The notes under the pieces were generated by a model. The model saw nothing but the letters and a program-made list of their open reading frames with translations. It made no database searches and was not told where the DNA came from. A stretch of 64,000 nucleotides of DNA from Arthrobacter sp. UM1. GTDB taxonomy: Bacteria > Actinomycetota > Actinomycetes > Actinomycetales > Micrococcaceae. The stretch is from the NCBI RefSeq assembly GCF_020483305.1, contig NZ_JACWAB010000002.1, forward strand, positions 62,001 through 126,000. Direction: 5' to 3'. Positions within the stretch are counted from its first letter, which is position 1, and each line of letters starts with the position of its first letter. The translations under genes and the position numbers were made by a program. This document shows, piece after piece, positions 40,726 through 50,490 of the stretch.

Positions 40726-41100
40726 ATGTTCGAGCGCAACAAGGACGAGATCACCCCGGTCGAGTGGGGCAGCGGAACGAGCCACCGCCTCCTCGTGGAG
40801 AAGGACAACATGGGCTTCGCCGTGGCGCACACCCTGGTCCGGGCCGGCACCGAGTCCCCGCTCCAGTACCGCAACAACCTCGAGGCCTGCTACTGCATCA
40901 AGGGCTCGGGCAGTGTCGAGGACACCGAGGGCAACCGGATCGAGCTCAAGCCGGGCGTGCTCTACGCGCTGGACCAGCACGACGCGCACTATCTCCGGGC
41001 CTCGGAGCACGAGGACATGGAGCTCGTCTCGATCTTCAACCCCGCCATCACGGGCGATGAGAAGCACACCCTGACCGAGGACGGCTTCAGCTCCTACTGA
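40726..41100 (+). CDS. ectC: Ectoine synthase-like protein, orphan EctC
   Basis: 124 residues from the ATG at 40726, chosen because GGAGG lies 10 nt upstream; an earlier GTG at 40696 adds residues not typical of the family. EctC signatures are clear: VEWGSGTSHRLLV, GTESPLQYRNNLEACYCIKGSGSVED, GVLYALDQHDAHYL. Glu53, Tyr80 and His88 correspond to the iron ligands of characterised EctC. EctC closes N-gamma-acetyl-diaminobutyrate to ectoine. No ectA, ectB or ectD is nearby, so ectoine synthesis would need an outside acetyl-diaminobutyrate supply; another cyclisation or hydrolysis role is possible. Confidence 0.85.
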   Translation: MFERNKDEITPVEWGSGTSHRLLVEKDNMGFAVAHTLVRAGTESPLQYRNNLEACYCIKGSGSVEDTEGNRIELKPGVLYALDQHDAHYLRASEHEDMELVSIFNPAITGDEKHTLTEDGFSSY

Positions 41101-41124
41101 CGGTCGCCTCCGCCGGCCCCGGCC

Positions 41125-41157
41125 CTGAGCGGCGCCTCCGTCAGGAGGCGCGCTCAG
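41125..41157. terminator. Bidirectional terminator hairpin after ectC
   Basis: CTGAGC and GCTCAG enclose GCGCCTCC-GTCA-GGAGGCGC, a 14-bp stem with one unpaired G and a 4-nt loop. It sits between the convergent ends of ectC and the oxidoreductase, and overlaps the latter's stop codon. Confidence 0.7.
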
Positions 41158-42236
41158 GCGGCGTCGTTCGGGTACCGCACCCCGATCTGGCGCCGGAGGT
41201 TGTCGAAGAGCTCCATCTGGCGCAGGGTGTCGTCCCAGCACATGACGGGGGACTCGAGGTCGCCCCGCTGGATCCGGGTGGTGGCCTCGCGCATCTCGTA
41301 GACATAGCCCACGCCGGTGAAGGGGAACTCGAGCGTCTCCTCGGATCCGGCCTGGCCGGACTCCTGCGCGTCTCCGGAGAGAGAGACCACGGCCGAGCGC
41401 GGAGAGTGCATCGGCGCGCCCACCCGGATGCTGCCCTTGGTTCCGGAGATGGTGGCGGTGGAGGGGCAGCTGCTCACGAGGGACATCTGCATCTGGGCCA
41501 CCCCGCCCCGGTAGGAGCCGGTGATCGAGGAGAGCTCGTCCACACCGTCCCGCAGCCGTGCGGTGATGTCCGCGCCGGAGGGGAAGCCCATGGCGCCCCA
41601 CGGCCAGAGCATGACGTAGGCGCCGAGGTCCAGGAGCGCCCCGCCGCCGGCGTCCTGACGCCAGATCCGGTGCTCCGGGTCCTCCGGCGCCGCGAAGCCG
41701 AGGTCCGTCTGGACCCATTCGACCTCGCCGATCGCCCCGTCCGCGATGAGCCGGAGCAGGCGCTGGACGCCCGGCTGGAAACGGGTCCAGACGGCCTCCA
41801 TGACGAACACCTTCTGCTCCCGCGCCGCCTGGAACACCTCGCGCGCCTCGCCCGCGTTGACGGTGAAGGCCTTCTCGCACACCACGTGCTTGCCGGCGCG
41901 GATCGCCGCGAGGGCGTGGTCCCGGTGCTGCCCGTGCGGGGACGCCACGTAGACCACGTCCACCTCGGGGTCCGCGAGCATCCGGTCCAGGCCGCTGTGC
42001 CCCTCCGCGTCCCCGTAGGCGCGCTCCGCTCCGACGTCCCGGGCGAACGCGTCTGCCTTCTCCTGGGAGCGGGAGCTGACGGCCACCAGGCGGGAGTCCT
42101 CGAGGGAGGCGATGTCCGGCGTGACCTTCCGGGCGATCCGTCCCGTGGAGACGACGCCCCAGCCGAGCGTGCGGCCGGTGGCCGTGCGGGGGTCTGCGTC
42201 GAGGGGAAGCAGCGGGGCGGCGATGTGCGTGGTCAT
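41154..42236 (-). CDS. Gfo/Idh/MocA-family oxidoreductase
   Basis: 360 residues. The NAD(P)-binding part shows GWGVVSTGRIARKV, VYVASPHGQHRDHALAAIRAGKHVVCEKAFTVN (the EKP motif is EKA here) and EAVWTRFQPGVQRL. The C-terminal substrate domain has GGGALLDLGAYVMLWPWGAMG, with the catalytic D-x-x-x-Y/H region altered. Family enzymes oxidise or epimerise sugars and inositols, using NAD(P). It lies downstream of the sugar ABC importer on the same strand, separated by hairpins, and could act on the imported sugar. The substrate is not determinable. Confidence 0.85.
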   Translation of the reverse strand: MTTHIAAPLLPLDADPRTATGRTLGWGVVSTGRIARKVTPDIASLEDSRLVAVSSRSQEKADAFARDVGAERAYGDAEGHSGLDRMLADPEVDVVYVASPHGQHRDHALAAIRAGKHVVCEKAFTVNAGEAREVFQAAREQKVFVMEAVWTRFQPGVQRLLRLIADGAIGEVEWVQTDLGFAAPEDPEHRIWRQDAGGGALLDLGAYVMLWPWGAMGFPSGADITARLRDGVDELSSITGSYRGGVAQMQMSLVSSCPSTATISGTKGSIRVGAPMHSPRSAVVSLSGDAQESGQAGSEETLEFPFTGVGYVYEMREATTRIQRGDLESPVMCWDDTLRQMELFDNLRRQIGVRYPNDAA

Positions 42237-42260
42237 GCCCCCATCCTCGCAGACGCGGAA

Positions 42261-42333
42261 GCGGCGCCGCCCTGGTCAGGACGGCGCCGCCGGTGCGCCT
42301 CGCGGGGGCGCGGCCCGAGGGGGTTGGGCCGCG
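42261..42333 (-). terminator. Tandem hairpins after the sugar ABC operon
   Basis: GCGGCGCCG (42261-42269) with CGGCGCCGC (42282-42290), and CGCGGCCC (42309-42316) with GGGCCGCG (42326-42333). They lie between the stop of the binding-protein gene and the start of the oxidoreductase gene. U-tracts are poor. Confidence 0.5.
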
Positions 42334-42378
42334 GCGCCGCGGGGGAGGCCCGGGAGGCGGTGCTCCCGGACGGCTCGC

Positions 42379-43467
42379 CTACTTGGCGATCTTCGAGAGG
42401 GTCGGATCGTTCTTGTAGACCTCAGCCGCGTTGTCCTTGGTCACGATGACCGGCTTGAGCAGGAAGGCCGGGACGGTCTTCTTGCCGTTGTTGTAGGACG
42501 AGTCGTCATTGGTCTTGGCCTTGCCGTCCGCCTGCAGCTCGTTGACCATGGTCACGGCCTGCTTGACGAGCTCGCGGGTGTCCTTGGAGATCGTCGAGTA
42601 CTGCTGGCCGCTCATGATGAGCTTGACGGACTCCACCTCGGAGTCCTGGCCCGTGATGACCGGGGTCGGCTTGCCGGCGGACTTCACGGCGGTGAGCACG
42701 GCGCGGGCCAGCGTGTCGTTGGGCGAGAGGACGCCGTCGAGCTTCGCGGAGGAGTAGGAGCCGGAGAGGATCGTGTCGAACCGCTTCTGCGCGTTCTCGG
42801 CCTTCCAGCCCTGCGTCACCACCTGGTTGAAGTCCTTCTGGCCGGACAGGACCTTGATCTGGCCGCTCTCGATGGCCGGCTTGAGCTTGCTCATCGCGCC
42901 GTCGAAGAACTTGCGGGAGTTCGCGTCGTCGGGGGAGCCCGCCATGAGCTCCACGTTGTACGGGCCGCTGCCCTTCTTCTTGAGGCCGTCGAGGAGGGCC
43001 TGGCCCTGGAGCTCGCCCACCTTGTAGTTGTCGAAGGCCACGTAGTAGTCGACGTCGCTCGTGTTCTCCACGAGGCGGTCGTACGCGATGACCGTGGCGC
43101 CGGCGTCCTTGGCCTGCTTGAGCTGGGTGCCGAGCTGCTTCGAGTCGATGGCGCCCACGATGATCACCTTGGCGCCCTTGGACACCATCGTGGAGATCTG
43201 GTTCTGCTGCTCGGCCACGCCGCCGTTGGCGAACTGGATGTCCGTCTTGTAGCCGGCCGACTCGAGGTCGTTCTTGAAGAGCTTCTCCGCGAGGACCCAG
43301 TTCTCCGAGGTCTTCTGCGGGAGGGCGACGCCGATGAGCGAGCCCTTCTCGAAGCCCTTGGACTCGCCGCCGGAGGAGGACGAGGACCCGCCCTGGCGGC
43401 CGCAGCCCGTGAGGGCGAGGGTCGAGGCCGCAGCGATGACCGTTGCGGTCTTGATGATCTTGCGCAT
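42379..43467 (-). CDS. chvE: Sugar-binding lipoprotein, ChvE-like
   Basis: 362 residues. A lipoprotein signal peptide ends in LALTGC with Cys22 as the lipid-modified residue. The mature part is a periplasmic-binding-protein type 1 fold: IGVALPQKTSENWVLAEKLFKNDLESAGY, VIAYDRLVENTSDVDYYVAFDNYKVGELQ and VITGQDSEVESVKLIMSGQQYSTI. This matches ChvE-type receptors for multiple monosaccharides (glucose, galactose, arabinose, xylose). It lies last in the operon ATPase - permease - binding protein, unlike the usual receptor-first order. Confidence 0.9.
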   Translation of the reverse strand: MRKIIKTATVIAAASTLALTGCGRQGGSSSSSGGESKGFEKGSLIGVALPQKTSENWVLAEKLFKNDLESAGYKTDIQFANGGVAEQQNQISTMVSKGAKVIIVGAIDSKQLGTQLKQAKDAGATVIAYDRLVENTSDVDYYVAFDNYKVGELQGQALLDGLKKKGSGPYNVELMAGSPDDANSRKFFDGAMSKLKPAIESGQIKVLSGQKDFNQVVTQGWKAENAQKRFDTILSGSYSSAKLDGVLSPNDTLARAVLTAVKSAGKPTPVITGQDSEVESVKLIMSGQQYSTISKDTRELVKQAVTMVNELQADGKAKTNDDSSYNNGKKTVPAFLLKPVIVTKDNAAEVYKNDPTLSKIAK

Positions 43468-43512
43468 GTTTTCTCCTGAGTGAGAGGGGGAGTGCCGGAG
43501 GGCCGAATCGCC

Positions 43513-44793
43513 TTAGGCGGCGGGCTTCGGGTCCGTTGCCGCGGCCGGGGCCGAGGCGGGTTCGGTGGAGGGCGCGGCAGCCTGCGGCTTGGACATGCCC
43601 TTCATGAGGTGGCCGATGATCGAGGGCCGTCCCTGCGTCTTGTTCCAGACGTCGACGGCGACGGCGAGCAGGAGCACGAGGCCCTTGATGATCGCCTGGG
43701 CGTCGGCGCCGACGCCGAGGAGCTGGAGGCCGTTGTTGAGCACGGCCATGACGAGGCCGCCGACGATCGAGCCGACGACGGTGCCGACGCCGCCCGAGAC
43801 GGCCGCGCCGCCGATGAACACGGCCGCGATCGCGTCGAGCTCCCAGCCGGTGCCGTCGAACGGGCCGGACGCGCCGGAGCGGGCCACGAACATCATGCCG
43901 GCGAGCGCCGCGAGCACGGACATGTTCATCATGACGAGGAAGTTGACGCGCTTGGAGCGGACGCCGGAGAGCTCGGCCGCATGGCGGTTGCCGCCCACGG
44001 CGTAGACGTGGCGGCCGAGGATCGTCTTGGAGGAGACGAAGGAGTACACGAGCACGAGCACGCCGAGGATGATCGCGGCGACCGGCACGGACGTGCCCTG
44101 GCGGCCCGTGGCGAAGAGGTACGTCACGTAGAGGACCGCGCCGCAGAGCAGCACGAGCCGGGTGACGACGATCGGCATGGGCAGCGGCGTCAGACCGATG
44201 GCGCGGTCCTGCCTGCGGACCTTGAGCTCGTTGGCCACGATGAACGCGCAGAGGGCCAGGCCGAGGAGCAGCGTGAGGTTGTTGTACCCGGTGTCCGGGC
44301 CCACCTCGGGCAGGTAGCCCGCGCCGATGACCTGGAATCCGTCCGGCACGGGGACCGAGTTGGACTGGCCGATGTACTGGTTCACGCCGCGGAAGATGAG
44401 CATGCCCGCGAGCGTCACGATGAACGCCGGGATCCCCACGTACGCCACCCAGAAGCCCTGCCAGGCTCCGATGAGCGCGCCGAGCCCGAGGCCGAGGAGG
44501 ATCGCGAGCGGCCACGGCACGTTCCCGTCCTGCATGGCGAGCGCGACGACGATGCCGACGGCGGCCGCCACGGAGCCGACCGAGAGGTCGATGTGCCCCG
44601 CGATGATGACGAGGACCATGCCGACGGCGAGCACCAGGATGTAGGCGTTGCCGTTCATGAGGTTCATGAGGTTGGTCGGCGTGAGGACGCTGCCGCCCGT
44701 GGCCGCCTGGAAGACGGCGACGAGGGCGATGAGCGCCAGGATCATGCCGAGCTGGCGGAAGTCGCCGCCGAAGATTTTCTTGAGGGTGTCCAT
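43513..44793 (-). CDS. mmsB: Multiple-monosaccharide ABC transporter permease
   Basis: 426 residues, about ten transmembrane helices of the BPD_transp_2 (RbsC/XylH) type: NGNAYILVLAVGMVLVIIAGHIDLSVGSVAA near the N-terminus and FIGGAAVSGGVGTVVGSIVGGLVMAVLNNGLQLLG near the C-terminus. The C-terminal 30 residues are Ala/Pro/Ser-rich. It forms the membrane channel for the sugar bound by the downstream lipoprotein; the ATPase gene ends 23 bp upstream. The name follows the ChvE-GguA-GguB/MmsAB transporter group. Confidence 0.9.
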   Translation of the reverse strand: MDTLKKIFGGDFRQLGMILALIALVAVFQAATGGSVLTPTNLMNLMNGNAYILVLAVGMVLVIIAGHIDLSVGSVAAAVGIVVALAMQDGNVPWPLAILLGLGLGALIGAWQGFWVAYVGIPAFIVTLAGMLIFRGVNQYIGQSNSVPVPDGFQVIGAGYLPEVGPDTGYNNLTLLLGLALCAFIVANELKVRRQDRAIGLTPLPMPIVVTRLVLLCGAVLYVTYLFATGRQGTSVPVAAIILGVLVLVYSFVSSKTILGRHVYAVGGNRHAAELSGVRSKRVNFLVMMNMSVLAALAGMMFVARSGASGPFDGTGWELDAIAAVFIGGAAVSGGVGTVVGSIVGGLVMAVLNNGLQLLGVGADAQAIIKGLVLLLAVAVDVWNKTQGRPSIIGHLMKGMSKPQAAAPSTEPASAPAAATDPKPAA

Positions 44794-44816
44794 GGGTCCT
44801 GCTTGGTCTCGTGGGG

Positions 44817-46415
<1,599 letters not shown>

Positions 46416-46490
46416 ATCGCCCCTTTCAGTCACCAACCAACCGGTCGTGTTCAGTGGATAGAACCACATTGAACGCCAGCGGGGTCAATG

Positions 46491-46512
46491 CCGTCAAGTC
46501 TTGAACACAAGG
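46491..46512. promoter_or_regulatory. Putative ROK operator before the sugar ABC operon
   Basis: CCGTCAAG-N3-TGAAC-N-CAAGG, matched at 18 of 22 positions by a site before the ROK gene (47758-47779). Its minus strand contains TTGACGG, a likely -35 box. Nearby inverted pairs are GTGTTCA (about 46447) with TGAACAC (about 46502) and CATTGA with TCAATG. Confidence 0.55.
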
Positions 46513-46562
46513 AAGATGTGTTTCAGATCATGTGGCGTGGATGACAGCGCTCGGCTGGGCGG

Positions 46563-47729
46563 TCACATCTCGCGGAGCACGACGGCGACGGCGCCGAGCG
46601 CCTCCGCCTGGTCCCCGAGGCTCGCCGCCTCGAGGCGCACGCTCTCGCGGATGAGCGGCACGCTGTGGCGGCGCATGGCCGCCTCCATGGGGTCCAGGAA
46701 GACCCTGCCGAGCGGGGCGAGGGGGCCGCCGAGGAGGATGGCCTCCGGGCCGAGCATGTTGGCGATGTGCCCGCACGCCTCGCCGACGGACCGCGCGGAG
46801 TCCTCGAGCAGGCGCAGCGTGGCCAGGTCCCCTCGCTGGGCGAGCTCGACGATGTCCTCGCTCGTCGAGGCGTCCCTTCCGGCCTGGCGCAGCTGCTCCA
46901 GGACCGCGCGCGTCGAGGCCACCGTCTCGAGGCAGCCGCGGTTGCCGCAGTGGCAGACGACGTCGGACGCCTGGAGGCCGAGGTGCCCGATCTCGCCGCT
47001 CACGCCGAGCGCCCCGCTCAGCAGCTGCCCCTCCACGGCGATGCCCGCGCCGATGCCCGTGGCGACCTTGAGGTAGACGAGGCTGCCCGCGCCGTCGTGC
47101 CGGCCGAAGGCGATCTCGCCGAGGGCGCCGAGGTTCGCGTCGTTCTCCAGCGCCACAGGGCGCCCGAAGGTCTGCTCGAGCCTCGGGTGAAGGTCGATGC
47201 CGACCCACTCCGGAAGGATCGCGCCGTCGATGACGGTGTGCGTGCGCTGGTCGATCGGGCCCGGGATGCCGACGCCGATGCCGATGACGTCCTCCATCGA
47301 GCGCGAGACGTCCTCGAGGAGCCCCGCGTACTCCCGCGCCGCGAGCGCGAGCGTGCGCTCGGCCGTGTGGCCCACGGGCAGGGGCGAGAACCGCTCGCCG
47401 AGGATCTGCCGGTTCTTCGCGGCGACGACGAGCCTCACGTGCCGCCGCCCGATGTCCACTCCGACGGCGACGGCGCGGCTCGCCGTGAGCGAGACGCTGA
47501 CGGCGCGGCGGCCGGAGGCGGTGGTGGGGCTCTTCTCGGCCTCGCCCGCGGAGACGAGCTGCCGGACGATGTTGCTCACCGTGGCGGGGGAGAGGCCGCT
47601 CAGGCGCGCGAGCTCTGCCTGGGTCGAGGGGCCGTGTTCGCTGAGGACCTCGGAGATCCGCTCGCGGTTGCGCGCGCGGAGGGCGCTCTGCGAGCCGGGG
47701 GCAGGAGAGTCGTGGCGAGGGGAGGGCAC
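46563..47729 (-). CDS. ROK-family transcriptional repressor
   Basis: 388 residues from a GTG at 47729. A winged helix-turn-helix occupies about residues 20-75 (RISEVLSEHGPSTQAELARLSGLSPATVSNIVRQLVSAGEAEK). A ROK sugar-kinase fold follows: GVDIGRRHVRLVV, IGIGVGIPGPIDQ, ENDANLGALGE and the zinc-binding cluster CHCGNRGCLETV. It is of the XylR/NagC type and presumably senses the sugar carried by the adjacent ABC importer. A shared operator motif lies before both transcription units. Confidence 0.92.
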   Translation of the reverse strand: MPSPRHDSPAPGSQSALRARNRERISEVLSEHGPSTQAELARLSGLSPATVSNIVRQLVSAGEAEKSPTTASGRRAVSVSLTASRAVAVGVDIGRRHVRLVVAAKNRQILGERFSPLPVGHTAERTLALAAREYAGLLEDVSRSMEDVIGIGVGIPGPIDQRTHTVIDGAILPEWVGIDLHPRLEQTFGRPVALENDANLGALGEIAFGRHDGAGSLVYLKVATGIGAGIAVEGQLLSGALGVSGEIGHLGLQASDVVCHCGNRGCLETVASTRAVLEQLRQAGRDASTSEDIVELAQRGDLATLRLLEDSARSVGEACGHIANMLGPEAILLGGPLAPLGRVFLDPMEAAMRRHSVPLIRESVRLEAASLGDQAEALGAVAVVLREM

Positions 47730-47735
47730 GCCCCT

Positions 47736-47779
47736 AGTAGTTCACACCCAGCCCATTCCGTCAAGAAATGAACTCAAGG
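47736..47779 (-). promoter_or_regulatory. Promoter and putative operator of the ROK gene
   Basis: On the minus strand TTGACG (47764-47759), a 17-bp spacer and ACTACT (47741-47736) end 6 nt before the GTG at 47729, suggesting a leaderless mRNA. The -35 box lies inside the 22-bp motif at 47758-47779 shared with the sugar operon. AGTTCA (47739-47744) and TGAACT (47769-47774) form an inverted pair. Confidence 0.5.
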
Positions 47780-47801
47780 CGTGCGTCAGGGTGAGACAGG
47801 G

Positions 47802-48977
47802 ATGAAACGCGGCGGCGGGCGCGTTGGGCTGGCTGTGAGCGCAGAGAAGACAGCGGAGGCCGGTCGGCTGGAGGCCGGCGAGGGCGTGTGGGACTCGCTC
47901 GTGGTCGGCGCGGGGCAGGCGGGGCTCGCCGCCTCGCGCTTCCTTCTGCACAAGGGCATCCGCCACACGGTCCTCGACGCGGAGCCGGGTCCCGGCGGGG
48001 CGTGGAGGAACCGGTGGGACAGCCTGAGCATGGCGGACGTCCACGGCGTGGCGGACCTGCCTGGGCTCCCGGCGCCCAAGGCGTCCGCCGAGCCCGCGAA
48101 CCGGGCCCTCCCTGCCTATTTCGGGGAGTACGAGCGGCGATTCGGGCTCCCGGTGGAGCGTCCGGTGACGGTCCGGCGCGTCGAAGACGAGGACGGCTTG
48201 CTCCGCGTGACGTCTCTGGACGGCGAGGGCCGCGAGTCCGTCCGTCTCACGAGGACCCTCGTCAACGCCACCGGCACGTGGCGGGGGCCGTTCGTGCCGG
48301 CGGTTCCGGGCGCGGGGGAGTTCCGCGGTCGGCAGTTCCACACCGTCTCCTATCCGGGGCCGGAGGCTCTGCGGGGGAAGCGGGTCGCCGTCGTCGGCGG
48401 CGGGGCCTCGGCGGTCCAGTTCCTCGGGGAGCTCGCGGAGGGCTCGGAGCTGCTCTGGATCACGCGCCGTCCCCCTCAGTGGCGCTCGGGGCCGGTGGAC
48501 GGCCTCGCCGTCGTCTCCCGGATCGAGGCGCACGTGGTGCGCGGGCTGCCGCCGGAGAGCATCGTGAGCGACACGGGCATCGGGCTGCGGCCCGCGGAGG
48601 AGGCCGCGCGGCGCTCCGGGGTGTTCGAGCGCCGGCTGCCCATGTTCGAGCGGATCCTCCCGGAGGGGCTGCGCTGGGCGGACGGGCGCGAGGAGCGCGT
48701 GGACGCCATCCTGTGGGCCACGGGGTTCCGGCCCGTGCTCGGCCACCTCGCCCCCCTGGGGCTGCGCACGCCGGAGGGAGGCATCGAGCTGCGGCGGGAG
48801 CCCGGTCTCGTGCAGGGCGCCACCACCTCGGTGCGGGACCCGCGGATCAGCCTCGTGGGCTACGGGCCCTCGGCGAGCACCATCGGGGCGGGGCGCGCCG
48901 GGCGCCGCGCCGCGGTCAGCGTGGAGCGGTTCCTCAGTGGAAGAGGGGCTTCTTCGGCGCCTTCGCGGGAGGCGTGA
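47802..48977 (+). CDS. Flavin-containing monooxygenase-like FAD/NAD(P) oxidoreductase
   Basis: 391 residues from the ATG at 47802. The FAD motif VVGAGQAGLAASRFLLHKGI and the NADP motif VAVVGGGASAVQFLGEL flank the region with GPGGAWRNRWDSLSM. LWATGFRPVLGHLAPLGL, the ATG-type linker of flavin monooxygenases, lies near the C-terminus. It could hydroxylate or oxidise a small organic substrate; none is indicated by context. Its end overlaps the convergent esterase gene by 44 bp. Confidence 0.8.
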   Translation: MKRGGGRVGLAVSAEKTAEAGRLEAGEGVWDSLVVGAGQAGLAASRFLLHKGIRHTVLDAEPGPGGAWRNRWDSLSMADVHGVADLPGLPAPKASAEPANRALPAYFGEYERRFGLPVERPVTVRRVEDEDGLLRVTSLDGEGRESVRLTRTLVNATGTWRGPFVPAVPGAGEFRGRQFHTVSYPGPEALRGKRVAVVGGGASAVQFLGELAEGSELLWITRRPPQWRSGPVDGLAVVSRIEAHVVRGLPPESIVSDTGIGLRPAEEAARRSGVFERRLPMFERILPEGLRWADGREERVDAILWATGFRPVLGHLAPLGLRTPEGGIELRREPGLVQGATTSVRDPRISLVGYGPSASTIGAGRAGRRAAVSVERFLSGRGASSAPSREA

Positions 48978-50319
48978 CGGCGGGATGGCTCGGCGTCTCC
49001 AGACCGAGCCGCCCGCTCAGCCACTCGAGGCCCCGCGGCAGCGTGGCGTTGGGGACCTTCCACGTGTGCCCCACGCCCGGAATGGGGTAGACGGCCGTGA
49101 GCATCCCCGCCTTCCTGGCGGCCGCCGAGGTCCGGGCCATGTAGCCGCTGTACTCCTGGTCGAGCTGGCCCGCGGAGAAGTACACGGCCGAGCCCGGGTA
49201 CCGCTGCTCGCGCAGGAGCGTGAGGGGCACGAGGCTGTCGAACTGGCGCGCGTTCCCGTTGAACGCCGCCTGGATCGTCTCGTTCCGGTCCGAGTAGATG
49301 CCGGGCTCCGCCTCGCCGCTCATGACGATCGCGTTCGGGAACTGCTGCGGGAAGCGCGTGGCCATCTGCAGAGCGCACGTGCCGCCGAAGGAGAACCCGG
49401 CGGCGGCCCAGCGCCGCGGGTTCTCGTCCACCGTGAGGGTGCTGCGGATCCAGTCCGGCACGTCCTGGGACAGATAGGTCTCCGCGCGGGCGATCTGCGA
49501 GTCCATGCACATGTTCTCCTCGTCGTCCGGGCCCGTTGCGTCCGGCATGACGACGATCGGCGCGAGCCCGCGGTGGCGGGACGCGTAGGAGTCCATGATC
49601 TTCTGGATGTTCCCCGTGCCGAGCCACTGGTTCGGGTTCCCCGGCTGGCCCGTCATGAGCATGAGCACGGGGAGCTTGGGACGGTCCTTGGTGCGGTAGG
49701 CCGGCGGGAGGTAGACGAAGCCGGTGCGGGACTGGAACCCGGACTTGGTCCCGGGGATCTGCACGGAGAACACCTGGCCGTGCTTGGGGAGGCCGAGCGG
49801 CTCCTTCCAGCGCTCCGCCACCGGTCCCGGCCGGGACTGCTCCTTCTCCACCGTGGCGAACCGCTTCGTCATCGAGGCGGGCAGCGGGGCCACGTTGTCG
49901 GCGCTCGCTCCCGTGATGTCTCCCACGGTCAGGTACAGGCCGTAGTACGCGTTGATCTGCAGGAAGGCCATCGCGGTGACGAGGGCCGCCGCGACGACCG
50001 TGCCCAGCTTGTGGTGCCAGCGGCTCAGCACGAGGTGGGCGAGTGCCAGCACCACGGCCAGGATGGCGGCGCCGCCGTTCAGGAGGACCTCGGCGGGCAG
50101 GTCCCCCTCTGAGAGGTCCGTCTGGTGCACCACGAACCAGTTGGCGGCCCACGTCAGCACCGCCGCGGCGGCCGCCAGGGCCAGGGCCACGAGCGCCCAC
50201 CGCTTCCAGCTCACGCGGCGAGGGCGCCAGAGCAGCACGACGGCGCCGATCAGCGCGCCGAGCCCGACCGCCAGGGGCAGGGGGCCGGCGACGAGGTCGA
50301 GACGGTTCAGCTGGTTCAT
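48934..50319 (-). CDS. Membrane-anchored esterase, antigen-85-like alpha/beta hydrolase
   Basis: 461 residues. Four N-terminal hydrophobic segments (about 10-150: LPLAVGLGALIGAVVLLW, WALVALALAAAAAVLTWAANWF, EVLLNGGAAILAVVLALAHLVL, LGTVVAAALVTAMAFLQINAYYGLYL) precede an extracytoplasmic esterase domain. The nucleophile elbow is GFSFGG and the probable catalytic His is in PGVGHTWKVPN. The domain resembles the putative esterase/mycolyltransferase family (PF00756). Related TM-Ag85-like proteins occur widely in actinobacteria without mycolic acids. It may act on cell-envelope lipids or glycans. Confidence 0.8.
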   Translation of the reverse strand: MNQLNRLDLVAGPLPLAVGLGALIGAVVLLWRPRRVSWKRWALVALALAAAAAVLTWAANWFVVHQTDLSEGDLPAEVLLNGGAAILAVVLALAHLVLSRWHHKLGTVVAAALVTAMAFLQINAYYGLYLTVGDITGASADNVAPLPASMTKRFATVEKEQSRPGPVAERWKEPLGLPKHGQVFSVQIPGTKSGFQSRTGFVYLPPAYRTKDRPKLPVLMLMTGQPGNPNQWLGTGNIQKIMDSYASRHRGLAPIVVMPDATGPDDEENMCMDSQIARAETYLSQDVPDWIRSTLTVDENPRRWAAAGFSFGGTCALQMATRFPQQFPNAIVMSGEAEPGIYSDRNETIQAAFNGNARQFDSLVPLTLLREQRYPGSAVYFSAGQLDQEYSGYMARTSAAARKAGMLTAVYPIPGVGHTWKVPNATLPRGLEWLSGRLGLETPSHPAVTPPAKAPKKPLFH

Positions 50320-50490
50320 GGGGCGGAGGGCGTCCTCGGGGATCTGGGGCGGATGCTCCTAGGAACCTATCGGACGAAGCTGAGAGGCCGGGCACGGGCG
50401 GAGAGCACGGCGATCCGTTCGTCACACCCCCCTTGGCACGGGCGGGCCGCGGTGCTGTGATCGGTGGAGACGGCGAAAGGAGTCCCCCGC

